64,000 nucleotides of DNA from Henckelia pumila (taxonomy: Eukaryota; Streptophyta; Magnoliopsida; Lamiales; Gesneriaceae): NCBI RefSeq assembly GCF_033568475.1, contig NC_133122.1, positions 20,033,206 to 20,097,205 of the forward strand, in the 5' to 3' direction. A program made the position numbers and the translations under genes. The first letter of the stretch is position 1. Each line of letters begins with the position of its first letter. Under the pieces are notes generated by a model that saw nothing but the letters and a program-made list of their open reading frames with translations, did not search any database and was not told where the DNA came from. Shown here in pieces: positions 10,801 through 21,731 of this stretch.

Positions 10801-11478
10801 TTGTTGCAATTGTGAAAATGCTTGAACCTTTTCAAGAGGCTATATCTTGCCCACGGTTTTTTGTCCTAATTAAAGCAAGTCTTTAGAAATAATAGCCTCT
10901 CCAGTGATTTAAAATTTCCTTGCTCCTCCACATCCTGTATCTGCAAAATGAACTTGATGGGGTGTGCCAGCCATATCTGCTATGTCTCAGTGCTCTTATC
11001 ATGAGGGTGTTTGATGTGGATCTTAGATTATGGCATATTTAAATAAAATCAAAATCAAAAGAGTATTGAAGCTAGTTTTCCATTCATATCCTTCTTGGTT
11101 TTCTTGTGGATGAATGCTCTTATACTTTATTTTTAGCTATGCAACCGATGAAATACCATGTAAGCTATTAGCCTTTGGATCATATAAACTATATATACGA
11201 AATCTCAGAAACTTCATCTGAGCCTTACAAATTGATTGCTCATGTGTTCATCTCTCTGCGCATCTGAAATTCTTGAGCATGCAAATTTTTGTCCAGGCGA
11301 TAAATAAGATCGATGCCTACAAGCCAACAAAGGTCAACCCAGAAAAACTCCTGGCAGTTACCAAAAAACGTTATTTGGTAACTTCTTCTCGTGCCCAACA
11401 AATTTAATGCTTATGTTTATTTTTATGTGATATTCACACTGTTTAATTTACATCTTCTTCATGCAGGGTGAAAGCTAA
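7860..11478 (+). CDS. GSTL3: Glutathione S-transferase, lambda class (GSTL3-like), ten exons
   Basis: Exons: 7860-7870, 8096-8170, 8289-8349, 8663-8749, 9517-9615, 9712-9814, 9908-9984, 10403-10510, 11297-11377, 11467-11478. All introns are GT..AG and the frame is kept, giving 237 residues, the usual lambda GST size. The N-terminal thioredoxin fold contains CPYAQRVWIVRN with the active-site cysteine that replaces the serine of tau/phi GSTs; then LVPIDLQNRPAWYKEKV, the cis-proline site VPSLEHNGK and ESLDLVKYVD. The helical domain has FDDGSFFLGQFSQVDAVYAPFLERF. Lambda GSTs are cytosolic or plastidial glutathione-dependent thiol transferases and deglutathionylases acting on oxidised flavonols. 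The first exon gives only MAAT plus a shared codon, with no obvious transit peptide. A hAT MITE sits in intron 4. L1 and L3 paralogues cannot be told apart by eye. Confidence 0.92.
8867..9183. mobile_element. hAT-type MITE in GST intron 4
   Basis: The ends TAGGAGTGCAAATGAGCCGAG and (reverse complement of the right end) TATGGGTGCATTCGAGCC form imperfect inverted repeats. The flanks carry a perfect 8-bp target duplication GTGTCTAA (8859-8866 and 9184-9191), the hAT signature. The 317-bp body is filled with GAGCTCGAGC-type subterminal repeats and has no coding capacity. It is inside an intron and leaves the splice sites intact. Confidence 0.85.
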
Positions 11479-11599
11479 ATTGTGATGATAGACATCTGCT
11501 GGTGAAATAATACTGTTTTAGTACTTGTACCACTCAAATATGTACTGAATTGTCAAAACTTTGTTTATGTTCTTGTAATAATAAATACTGTTTGAAATA

Positions 11600-13000
11600 A
11601 AACATGTGGTGAGGTATGTTCTTATTCAAATATGCTGCTATTGCCTATATGTTTGAAGATCTTGTAGTTTATTTAGCTCATAAACTTTGATTTAAATCTT
11701 TATGATTTTCATTAAGAATAAACTATTAATAAAACTTTATAGGATGATTATATATAATAATTACGTTTTTGGAGGTTAAATCTCTCAACAATTATGTACG
11801 CTCGATTTTATTTTTTTATATTCATTATTGAAGAAATCGAATCCAACTAAAATAGGTTCATCGTATGGCTTTCCTGTGCCACCCTTACAAAAATTGACAT
11901 GAATTAATTTATGATGTGACCTTCTCATATCGCTCTTATGAAAATATTTGCAATTACGAAAGATTTTTGTCAACTTGTTTACGTAATTTTTCTAAATCAC
12001 ATGACCTTATATTATGTATCACTATTATAAGGTAAAGCAAGAGGTGCACATGGAAATTGTTTTGATATTTTTCAGTGATCGACACTATGATGCATATTAG
12101 ATTTTTTTTTTTTAATGAAGTTATTTGGACTTATTTCCGCAAAACTCATAAAATATTATAAAATCAAATTATTTTTTTCTTTTTTTAATGATGCATATTA
12201 GTTTTTCTTCACCTTTCCACTCATAAAACACTTGTATAAAATTTCTCGGCTCGTCCAAATGAGGCCAAAATTTGACATTTTTGTTATTTATAGGATGCAC
12301 AAGGGTTTTATTGGAAATTAAAATTATTACCAATATAAATGACGATGAAATTATAATTTTTTGTTCAAATACTATCATGACGGCAAAATTATGTCATTTT
12401 ACGTATTAGGTTCAGGCTGATTTTTTGCCATTGAAATTGAAATTGTATTAAGGTAGTGTTTGAGAGAGCTTCTATAAACCATTTCTCATATTTTTATTTA
12501 TAAAATTTTGAATTTTGGTGAAATTTTGTTAAAGAAAAACTGAGAAGTTCTTCATAAAAGCTCTCTCAAATACTATTTGAGAATATACACAAAAACTCAA
12601 CTGTATCACATGTTAATTTTGTGATACGAATATCCTATTTAGGTCATCTATTAAAAAATATTAATTTTTTTGTCAAAAATATTATTATTATTATTTATTG
12701 TAAATATATATGGACATGTTGACGAATAAAAATCACAAATGAGACCATGTTACCAGAGATGTACCGATCATATACACGATACATGAGCTCTTGAATTTTG
12801 TAAACATATCACATAAATGCATCAGTATATGGTTTTTCCTCAGATTTCATAAATGTAGTATCAATCTTTTTCATCACACAGCATATTTTCAAGTCTAATT
12901 AATTAATATACACTAATATGGTGACTCAACACTTAATCTTCCTCTTTATTTATTTTTTAAAACTTTCTATTTTTTATTATCCTAAAATACCATATATTTA
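11600..13000. other. AT-rich spacer between GST and small gene
   Basis: After the GST 3' end (AATAAT/AATAAA-like signals near 11576) no gene is visible. Short open frames here lack any family resemblance. It contains the hairpin MITE at 12452-12577 and a copy of a dispersed repeat (about 12595-12750) whose core recurs near 53.1 and 57.3 kb. Confidence 0.6.
12452..12577. mobile_element. Short hairpin MITE
   Basis: GGTAGTGTTTGAGAGAGCTT at the left is mirrored at the right by AAGCTCTCTCAAATACTATT, with further matching inward (TTCTCA / TGAGAA). The 126-bp sequence can therefore fold into one imperfect hairpin. Size and ends fit a Tourist-like (PIF/Harbinger) MITE, but no clean TWA duplication is seen. 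Confidence 0.6.
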
Positions 13001-13134
13001 ATATTATATGCCACCACCACATACACCTCTTGATCCATTAGCCATTTTTTCCCAAATAAAAAGGCCTAATTTGACACAAAAATTCGTACTCCATATCAAT
13101 ATTCAAGAAACAAAAAGATCACATATCCGATCAA

Positions 13135-13569
13135 ATGAGCAAAAACTGCATATCCAGCTGTGTGGAAGACGTGCAATCTCCGGTCAGGGCCACCTATGTC
13201 AACCTCTACAAGTGGCCGGAATCCGACGCCGAGTTCGTGAAGTCCGCCGCCGTGCACGGCAGCGCGCGGCTGCACGGTAGGGTGATGGACAGCATATCAT
13301 GCAGGCAAATGTACCTCAGAAGCTACACGTTTTCAAGAAAACAGACTCTGCTTGAAAAAACCCTGAAATGTCTCGCTAAGGTTAGGGAGACGGTGGCAGC
13401 GGTGAGGGAAAGGAAGTGGGAGAGCCTCCGGAATATGGAATTCCGGCGGCGCGTGGTGACTACGGAGGTGAAGGACTTCTCCGCCGCCGCGTTTAGAGCC
13501 ATGTTCCGGCGGCTTCTGTCCTGCACTACTACCTCTGTGGGTGTTCGCGTGGAGGAACTTGACTTTTGA
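13135..13569 (+). CDS. Small intronless plant protein, function unknown
   Basis: A 144-residue frame with strong GC contrast to its surroundings (GC-rich codons in AT-rich DNA), ATG in a good context (atcaaATGAGC) and a stop at 13567-13569. Notable segments are YVNLYKWPESDAEFVKS near the N-terminus, the central VMDSISCRQMYLRSYTFSRK, a basic amphipathic stretch with repeated KVRE/RERKWE, and a C-terminal FRAMFRRLLSC. No signal peptide or membrane segment is evident; the basic character would suit a nuclear or nucleic-acid-associated protein, but that is a guess. The central segment gives me the impression of a small conserved plant-specific family that I cannot name. A frame at 13008-13280 overlaps it in another phase and looks like a shadow. 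Confidence 0.75.
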   Translation: MSKNCISSCVEDVQSPVRATYVNLYKWPESDAEFVKSAAVHGSARLHGRVMDSISCRQMYLRSYTFSRKQTLLEKTLKCLAKVRETVAAVRERKWESLRNMEFRRRVVTTEVKDFSAAAFRAMFRRLLSCTTTSVGVRVEELDF

Positions 13570-16500
13570 AAAAAGGTTTATTTAATAATTTATTTCCTTA
13601 TAATATAATTAATATATATATATACATACATACATACATACGCGTGTTAAATTTAATGTTGTGTCGTGTCAATTTTCATTAATTACTATGAATATGGGGA
13701 TATTTGTGAATTTTATTTTATTTTATAACAGGGCATTTGTGAATTTTATGGTTTATTTTATTTTCATTTTACCGGTGCTCTGTTTAATTTGCGTCTAATT
13801 AGCTTGATAGGATTGATAATTCAATTTATATCAATAAGATAAGATACGATTCATACTTTCCATGAAAAATAATAATTTTAAAATGAATAATAATATTTTT
13901 TTTCATGAATATGAGTCAATAGGAGATTCATCGCACAAATAATAATTTTAAAATGAAAAATAATATTTTTTTTTCATCAATATGAGTTAATAAGAGATTC
14001 ATCACACAAAATTTATTTGCAAAAGCCGTTTGATAGGAATTTTTCTGCTGAATTTAACATTTGTTGCAATTTTATATTTATTAAATTAAAATTACAAAAT
14101 ATATATATATATATATATATTGATGGTAAACTCTAGGTCATCGAATAAAACGGTGGCTCAGCTAAATTTTGTTGCAACAAGAAACGTAGCTACCCTTGAT
14201 CAAGTAACCTAACATAACCAAGATATAGTAATTGTATAAATTATATATAATTCAATTTCTTGACTAAAAATATTCATTTATCATTTTATCAAAGGTCTTT
14301 TTCACCATTTCCAGGTGTTGTAATGACTAATTGAGTTTGTACATATTTAATTCTTGAAATATCGGGGTGGCAAGATTTTTTTGCAAAAGATTTGATAATA
14401 TATGATATTTATTAGGAAGCGTGTAAAGTATGGGAGGAGACGTGCCCAGGAAACTAGTTTTAAAAAGATTATTTATGCACATAATACACTACTAATCCAA
14501 ACTAATTATTTTCGAGCATGCCTATTAGGATTTCATAGATTTATATCTATGTGACGGGTGAACTCGACCAATATCTGTAATGAAAAATAATATTTTTAAC
14601 ATTAAAAGTAATATTTTTTTGATAAATTGAGTTAAATAAAGATATGTTTCAAAAAATTAACTTATGATATTGTTATATGTAAACGTGTGATTTTTTTTTT
14701 CACGTGAAAAAAACCAATATGAAACAATTGTTATCCGAGTTTATAATTACGCATGGTTTTGCTGGTGTGTGACACATAATTAATATACTATTTACCACTT
14801 AGATGAAATGACAAGTAATATAACGTAATAAAAAATAAATAATAAATTATAGTTAATATAATATTAAATTTGATTGATAGATTATAGTTTATTTGATTTG
14901 ATTGATAAAATTTTATATAAAATGTTAAATGATCATTTTATTCTTTTACATTAAATAAAATATAAATAATATTATATATAAAATGTAATATATTAATTTA
15001 AATTTAATGATTTGATTAATGTAAGATAAATTATTAATGATTTGATTGATGTAAAATTAATAATTAAGAGATTGTTAAATAATATAACGAGAAGAACACA
15101 AGATTAAATAAAATAAATTATACGAGAATTAATAATATTCTGTGCCAAACGGAGCCGGAGTGTACGACTTATACGATGCATCCATAAATGAAGTATGAAC
15201 GATTTGATATGGAAGGTGTATCATCTCGATTAGAGGAGAGTACAAAGGATATTAATAAATAAATAAACAAATAAAAAGTATTCGATGAATATTATTTAAA
15301 AAAATTTATTTTATATGCACATAGTTTTAATTTATATTACAAGTTATGATTACATATAGTGATATGTCTAAGATATAAACCCTACCATGGGAGCCACTCT
15401 TCAAACTTCGTATCACATATTTGGGGCTATTACATATAGTTTTAGATTTTTTTTGGAAGCAAATACACATAATTTTAGATATTTTATTCCAAATGTGGTA
15501 AGACTTGACGTACGGTATGGGCTTTCAAAGGTATGTGACGTTATGTTGAATTGGAATATATTATATACTCGGCCTGGGGGGTGGGAACTACTAAACATAG
15601 AGGCATATAAGATGGCGGATTGCAAAAGACTCATGGATGTTACGACCTAGCTCTACAAACCCATAACAAACCCCAACGCAAGTCCAGGTACTACATAGTG
15701 CAAGAATGAGGCTACAAGTCAAGGAATAATTTCTGGTTTTACAGAGGGCCTTCCGAAAGATGGGGAAATCGCGTGCACTTGCGCGAAGAAGTTTACCTTT
15801 TGGTAGAAATGTTGTATATGCAGACGCAATACCATTGTTTTTGACATCTTTTGTAAAAACATCCAGATTACTTCAAGCATTTTCTGTTCTTTATAGGAGT
15901 GAAGACGCCTAATAAATACTGTGGTGAGATAATTGGTGTGCATAGGCATATATATTAAAATTCTATGTGATACAGGGATAACATTGTACAATCTTTCTGA
16001 ACCAGTATAACAAGATGAAAATTTGATCAGACGTGGGTACGAAACTTAGCAAAACCATAATCTTCACCCGTAATTCACATTCAGCAAAGAAATTGTAAAG
16101 AACGAAAAAAGTGTCCCCGAATAAGTGCAGAAAACACATGCTCCTCGGATCGTTCAAACTACTTTCAAAAACATGGCCTATAAGTAGAATATCTACCCCT
16201 TCTTTACCCGCATCTAAATTTTCTTGGAACCTTAATCAAGCAATAGTATACTATGCAAGATAGGCAACCTAGATCAATTTATATAAATAAAGAAGTCTAC
16301 CGGCGACATCTTAAATGTAAAGGGCGACATCTTGACGAAGTAAGGCAAAATGGTAAACTTAATAGCATAACTATGCATCAGTCCTACACTAGCAAGATTG
16401 CTTCTCTTCTTTGTAATTTTAATTAGGAGCATGGTGTAGTTACATGTACATCTATCTGTTCAATCATAACGTAATCATCAAGATTCGATGGCAAATGCAT

Positions 16501-17640
16501 TCGAAAAACACAATTATATTCTGAGGTCGACGGCTGAGTTCATATGCCAAAACCCATTGGCAACAGTTTTCTAGCAAGATGAAAAAACATGACAAACCTA
16601 ACATCTACCACATAAAAGTATAATTTCAGGTTTTAAAAAATACCAAAGCGACAAAAGTGAGCTTAGGAAAGGAAGGCATGGTATATCACAAACAAAGGCA
16701 GTAGCCAAGAGGAGCTTTATACTTAGACTTGGCTCGAGACAGACATTAACCAAAATTTGTTGCTGACAATTTAGAGACAATATGCTAAATGCGAATTTTT
16801 CTGCACCCACTCAGAATAAATGCAGCAAAACATATTTTACATTGTCATGGAAGAATAACTTCACCGTTCAAGCTACGAGCAGGATAGCGCATAAAGTAAT
16901 AACTCAAAAAAGGTAAAAAAAATTATTCTGAATCAAACTAGCAGTCATCAACACAATCATAATAGAAATTTAGAGGACAAAGCTGCTTTACATGAAAACG
17001 GTATGAATTGCTAACCACATAATTGACTGATATTCTGGGATAAAACAAGGAGGATCAGCTGAAAAACACAACCACCTTTAACAAGAGGACTTTACTTGGT
17101 GACGAAGAAACAACACAACAGATGAAGACTCATATATAAAGCAAAGATGTGTAAACAACAACCAATCACGGACCCATAAAACATTTCCATAACCCAAAGG
17201 AAATCTCACAACCCGAACCAATAAACGACGCGAACTCATCCGGATTAGGGTTCTCCCCACGGGGCAAATGTCATCTCTAGTTAGAATTACACTCAGGTAA
17301 AAGACCATTTTGCAGTAAAAGAGACAGTGTCCCAAGCCATTTTTGGAAATGTCGCACAATCTTGATAGTTACCAACTATATCCTAGTTCATTTAACAAAG
17401 AAATTATATCAAAAAGTAATCACCTGCAAAACCATTCAGATAAAGACTCGTAAATAAGATGTGAAGGACAACAACCAATTACAGAGCCATAAAACATTTC
17501 CAAAATCCAAAGGCGAACTATAAGATCAAAGTAAAAGTTTCTCTTTGGAGAATTTAAGTGAAAGAGAGAAACAGGTACACAGCTTAACTTTAAGAGAAAT
17601 ACATCTATAGATTGGCTAAACAAACTCAAAATCTTCAAAT
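13570..17640. other. Spacer, no gene recognised
   Basis: AT-rich and repetitive. It holds ATATAC/CATA microsatellites (13613-13640) and (AT)10 (14101-14120). A possible decayed Harbinger-like element ends near 15158 (GCCAAACGGAGCC). There is a direct repeat with the motif aataattttaaaatgaa (about 13868 and 13938). From about 15.7 kb on, base composition is more balanced and some of this is probably 3' flank of the receptor gene on the minus strand. No convincing coding segment is present. Confidence 0.55.
17124..17518. repeat. Direct repeat downstream of the receptor gene
   Basis: Two copies of about 80-85 bp, at 17124-17208 and 17442-17518, share stretches such as CATAAAACATTTCC and ACAACAACCAAT; they are about 80 percent alike and 318 bp apart. 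They lie just 3' of the minus-strand receptor gene and so probably within or next to its 3' untranslated region. Confidence 0.7.
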
Positions 17641-17688
17641 GTGAGGTTGGTTTAAACACAAAAAAGAGTACCATTTTGAATCTCCAAC

Positions 17689-19002
17689 TCAAAGCTCGAA
17701 TTCTTCATCCCGGAGGGCCAACTCCGCTGCTTCTTCATCCTCTTCATCAAGTACAAAGTACTCATTCCTTTCCACTGGCCTAAACATGTAAAAGATCACA
17801 GCATAAAATGCAAGACTAGCAATTTCCTCAGCTGCATTGGCCACCCATTGGTACTTATAAGCAGCAATCGTCCGAAGTGCAAACACCACAATCCTCGTGA
17901 AGTAAAGGTACCCGATAACTACAATATAAAACTGCCTAAAAAGAGTCAATTTGGCTAGATTCCTTGCAGCCTTCCCATCGGTCTTAGATGTCTCCCTCAA
18001 TGACCTGATCGACCATACTATCGGAAAAATAATTGCACAACAACAGATGATATCCACCAACAAGAAAACCTGATTCCAAGTAACCCAATCCTTAATAAAA
18101 GGGCCTGTCTCCCCAATGACAACGGAAGCCACATTTGCCAAAACTTGCAATGGGATCACAATCATCAACACCTTCTTCTCCCTCTCCTGCAAGAAAGGCT
18201 TCAAGAACGACCACCCAGTACCAATCAAAATTATCACTGTAAACAGCAAGACAACCCTAATAAACTGGAAAATGTAAAACAACACATCCCATCCATGCGG
18301 CGTTCCAGTAACCTTCACATAATGCTTATCCTCAGCCGCAGCCAACAAATTCAACGCCTTCATAATCACCAATAACCCCATCAAGGCGTGAATCCGATGA
18401 ACAACCTTCCTATTTTTCAAACATATAAAAATCCAGAAGCCCATAAACGCAAAATAAACAACCGAGAAACAAAAATATAACGAAGGCAACTGAGTCAGCC
18501 CGGCCGATAAAAAGTCCTTCACGTGACCATCGAGATTATAAAGCTCCGTGCGCACCTCCATCGACACTGTAGAATCAGGAGCACAATTTGCGAAGAAGAG
18601 CGAATACTCATTCGGGGAAGTGATCGGATAAGAGTGCTCGAACGAGGAACGCGGCGGCGGGGACAGATCTCGGAAAGTGAAGAGGTGTGTAATGTATCTC
18701 GAATCGAGAACGCAGAAAGAAGGGGTTTGTTGTAGTTCAATGAGGACTTGAATTAGAGATTCTTCGGATAGGAGGAAGAATCCGAGGTGGGAGGGATCGG
18801 CGGACGCGCCGGGTGAATCGACGGAGACCGAGGACACGGAGATGTTGGCTTGTCCGGTGTGGGTGAATCCGAATCGCTCGAAGAGAATCATGGCACGAGA
18901 ATCCGAGGAAAATTTCAGGGTTTTGATCTCTGCGGCCGAGGGCGGAAGGATGGCAATGAGGGAGAAGACAAGGACGAGGAGGAGGAAGGGTAATTTCGTC
19001 AT
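17689..19002 (-). CDS. CAND7: Seven-transmembrane GPR107/CAND7-like membrane protein
   Basis: A single exon of 437 residues if translation starts at the ATG at 19002, where a signal peptide begins (MTKLPFLLLVLVFSLIAIL). The frame is open 51 codons further upstream, but those residues look like leader and place the signal peptide internally, so I prefer 19002. A luminal or extracellular domain of about 170 residues is followed by seven hydrophobic segments (roughly residues 175-415), including VYFAFMGFWIFICL, HALMGLLVIMKALNLLAAAE, QFIRVVLLFTVIILIGTGW and FYIVVIGYLYFTRIVVFALR. The tail is acidic (LDEEDEEAAELALRDEEFEL). This matches the lung-seven-transmembrane receptor family; plant members are called candidate G-protein-coupled receptors 6 and 7, and animal GPR107/108 act in Golgi and endosomal trafficking. 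Receptor activity in plants is not settled. Confidence 0.9.
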   Translation of the reverse strand: MTKLPFLLLVLVFSLIAILPPSAAEIKTLKFSSDSRAMILFERFGFTHTGQANISVSSVSVDSPGASADPSHLGFFLLSEESLIQVLIELQQTPSFCVLDSRYITHLFTFRDLSPPPRSSFEHSYPITSPNEYSLFFANCAPDSTVSMEVRTELYNLDGHVKDFLSAGLTQLPSLYFCFSVVYFAFMGFWIFICLKNRKVVHRIHALMGLLVIMKALNLLAAAEDKHYVKVTGTPHGWDVLFYIFQFIRVVLLFTVIILIGTGWSFLKPFLQEREKKVLMIVIPLQVLANVASVVIGETGPFIKDWVTWNQVFLLVDIICCCAIIFPIVWSIRSLRETSKTDGKAARNLAKLTLFRQFYIVVIGYLYFTRIVVFALRTIAAYKYQWVANAAEEIASLAFYAVIFYMFRPVERNEYFVLDEEDEEAAELALRDEEFEL

Positions 19003-19159
19003 TTGGGTACGGCGGAGACGGCGGAAGGCGGCTGTTGTCAGGTGGAAGGAGTTGAATATCGCGTAAAAAATGATTTTTGTTCCGATAATGCCCCTAAGAT
19101 CTGGATCGCCAGAAGGAAGCAATTGTAAAACTGCGACTTCTCTCAACAGAAACACGAAC

Positions 19160-20990
19160 TGCTAATTAAATTCCCACATTTTAGGCTTATTGCATGTTTA
19201 CCCTCACACTTTTCATAACATTCCATTTCAGCCCTATCTAAGTTTAAATCATATTATTATTTATTATTTATTTTCTTAAAACGTCAAATTTGGCTTTGCT
19301 ACTTTATGCTTAAGAACAAAGTTATCTATTGAATATAGGTCATATATGTTGTATTTTTTTTATATTTTGCGAACAAAAAAATTTAATTTCTCTTGTTTAA
19401 TTTCCAACCTATCAATATTATTCTCTTGACTGATCATTCATGTATATTTATCATATTCATGTTTAGATGAACAAGTAAATAATGGTAGACTTAGCTAGTT
19501 CACATAAAAATGCCAAATTCGACCTAAGTGGATAAATAACCTAATATAATTCATTTAGGATCCATGATTTCGTATAAGATGCTATTATTTTTAAATTATT
19601 TTTTCTTTTAAAAAATTTCCAAAATGAATTATTATGTGATCAAACATAGATAATTAGATATTATCATAACATCGAGACTTCGATTAAAATGTTACCCTTT
19701 AAATTCTTTAACAAATTGCACAAATAAATTTGATGCAATCTATCGCAGATTTGTATTTAAATATTAAAATCTTACAAAAGTTTACAATCATGTTAATGAA
19801 TATTATGATTTTTCAAAAGTTGGCAGATTCCAAGTTTATGCTATGATATATTTTTAGCTAATTATACAATGTATACTCCTCTTTTATTTTATTTTATTTT
19901 ACAAGTTAATTACACTTCTTTGACCTTCATCCATGCAGATTAACTCAGGTGATATTTATACAAACCTTTTATTTTCCTTTTGATAGTGAGTTGTGTTAAT
20001 CCAATGTGCGGTACTCATCGAAAGTGAGTTCTACAGAAGTAAGTGTTATCCAAAATGCTAAACTCAAAAAACATGAATATATAATAGAAATAGTACAACA
20101 AGAAATATTAAGAAAACTGTAAAGCAAACCGAGATCTGTAGCTAAGTGTAATTTCCTTAAAACAGATTTGTGGCCTTCATAAGATGCTTGAGGATCAACA
20201 CATACAAACTTCTATTTCTCAGGATCCAACGGTTGAACCTGTAGCAAACTAAGCACAAATTCACTACTCCGACGAACTCGAATCGTACCTTCATTTTATC
20301 ACCAAAACTTAACGGATGTCAAATGAGAAGTTAACAGTATAATTCGAGAGAATACTTGAATGAGATCTTGAATATCTTTTTGTGTGCATGGATTGAAGAA
20401 ATGAACACAGAATTTATAGGCTCCAAAACACACACCAAGATTCATGCATGGTTAATTAACTCAATTAATCTTGGAATTAACTCGAGAATGTGAATAGTCA
20501 AAAGTCTCAAATTAACTCAAGAATATGGAGAGCCAAAAGATACTTTCACATTCATGAACCATAATTTCCATTCAAATATTAATTTAAAACAAATTTCCAA
20601 CCGTAAGATAGTAAATGGTTGAAATTTATCAATTTATGTGGATTCTACTATTTTTTCAGAAGATACCACAAATATTGATAAATTTTAACCCTTAAGTACA
20701 TAATTAGAGTCGTGCTTGTCAAGATAAGATGAAATTATCCATTGAATCCAATTGTCCAGTAAATCCGATCCTCGAGTAATGAAAACACCACAATACTCAC
20801 ATTTCATATCTATATATATTTTTTTAAAAAAAATTTGTTTCCTTAAGGAAAAATACATCAAATTTGATTTGATGTTTTTTTAATGTTGAAATGGTATCGA
20901 ATTATTACTTTAGTTCACAAAAATAGTTTCTATAACGATTTTTCATATGTAAAAATGTATAAAAATTCTCGTGAGACGGTTTCACGGGTC
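19160..20990. other. Spacer, no gene seen
   Basis: AT-rich DNA upstream of the receptor gene with no credible coding segment. Near its end (20964-20995) is the phrase CTCGTGAGACGGTTTCACGGG, part of a dispersed repeat family found again near 53.1 and 57.2 kb. Confidence 0.6.
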
Positions 20991-21014
20991 AAAAATAGAG
21001 TCCACTAGGTCAGC

Positions 21015-21500
21015 ATAAATTCAGGTTAGATGTGGATGCAGGGTTTGAAGTGCTTAGCAACAGGTGGAGTGTTGGAGCAGTGGTAATGAATTCTAGCGGA
21101 ATAGTCCAGGTTGCATCAGCTAGTGTTTTGAAGAATTCCGGTTAGGTGAAAGGCGCGGAGCTTCTTGCAATCAGATATGGTATGCATTTGTGTCTAAGAC
21201 TTGGCCTTAATGAGCTATGTATCTTCTCTGATTCATTACAAGCCGTTGAAGCCATCAATAGTACAACATGAGATTTGGGACCGAATGGGGTTTTAGTGAT
21301 GGAGATTCAATCGTTATTGGAGTTGGATAATTTTGAGGAGAATGCCGAATCGAATAGCGCATCTTCTTGCCCAGGAAGCCTTTGTGTTATCTTCTAGTTT
21401 AGAACGGTGTAACGAAGCAACTCCATCTTCCATCGATTTTATTATAATGCATGACATTTTGAATTGATGAACTTTGTTTTCTTAAAATTAAAAAAAAAAA
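21015..21500 (+). mobile_element. 3' remnant of a LINE with RNase H domain
   Basis: The plus strand encodes recognisable pieces of the C-terminal RNase H of plant L1-type LINEs: RWSVGAVVMNSSGIVQVASA, KGAELLAIRYGMHLCLRLGL, LCIFSDSLQAVEAIN and, in another frame, NRIAHLLAQEAF. Two in-frame stops (after KNSG and after INSTT) and one frame change show it is dead. The segment ends with an untranslated tail and a poly(A)-like run at about 21487-21499, the usual LINE 3' end. It is strongly 5'-truncated, and no clear target duplication was found. Confidence 0.75.
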
Positions 21501-21731
21501 CATTTAAGGCAAATAATGTTTATGAAAACGGATCTTTGAATCACCAAGGGCATTTTCGGCAAAGCACATGGCGACGCGCGAAACGAATGGCTCGAGACTC
21601 GAACTTCTCATAACGCTCGCTCTCTGATCAAATTTATCATTCATCGATTCCATTTTCCTCTTCTTCTTTTTTTTTTTCCCTTACCATTTTGCGAAATTTA
21701 TTGTGGTGAATCGGAGCAGAAATTCGCAATT

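Noticed and set aside
13008-13280. 90-residue frame overlapping the small gene
   Set aside because: It is in another phase, its last third is low-complexity Arg-rich, and the 13135-13569 frame is longer with a better start context.
15387-15650. 87-residue plus-strand frame
   Set aside because: No motif, no resemblance to a known family, and it lies in repetitive spacer.
17078-17692. Additional 3' exons of the receptor gene
   Set aside because: The translated frames are low-complexity and the 17689 stop follows the normal acidic tail of the family; this is more likely UTR or spacer.
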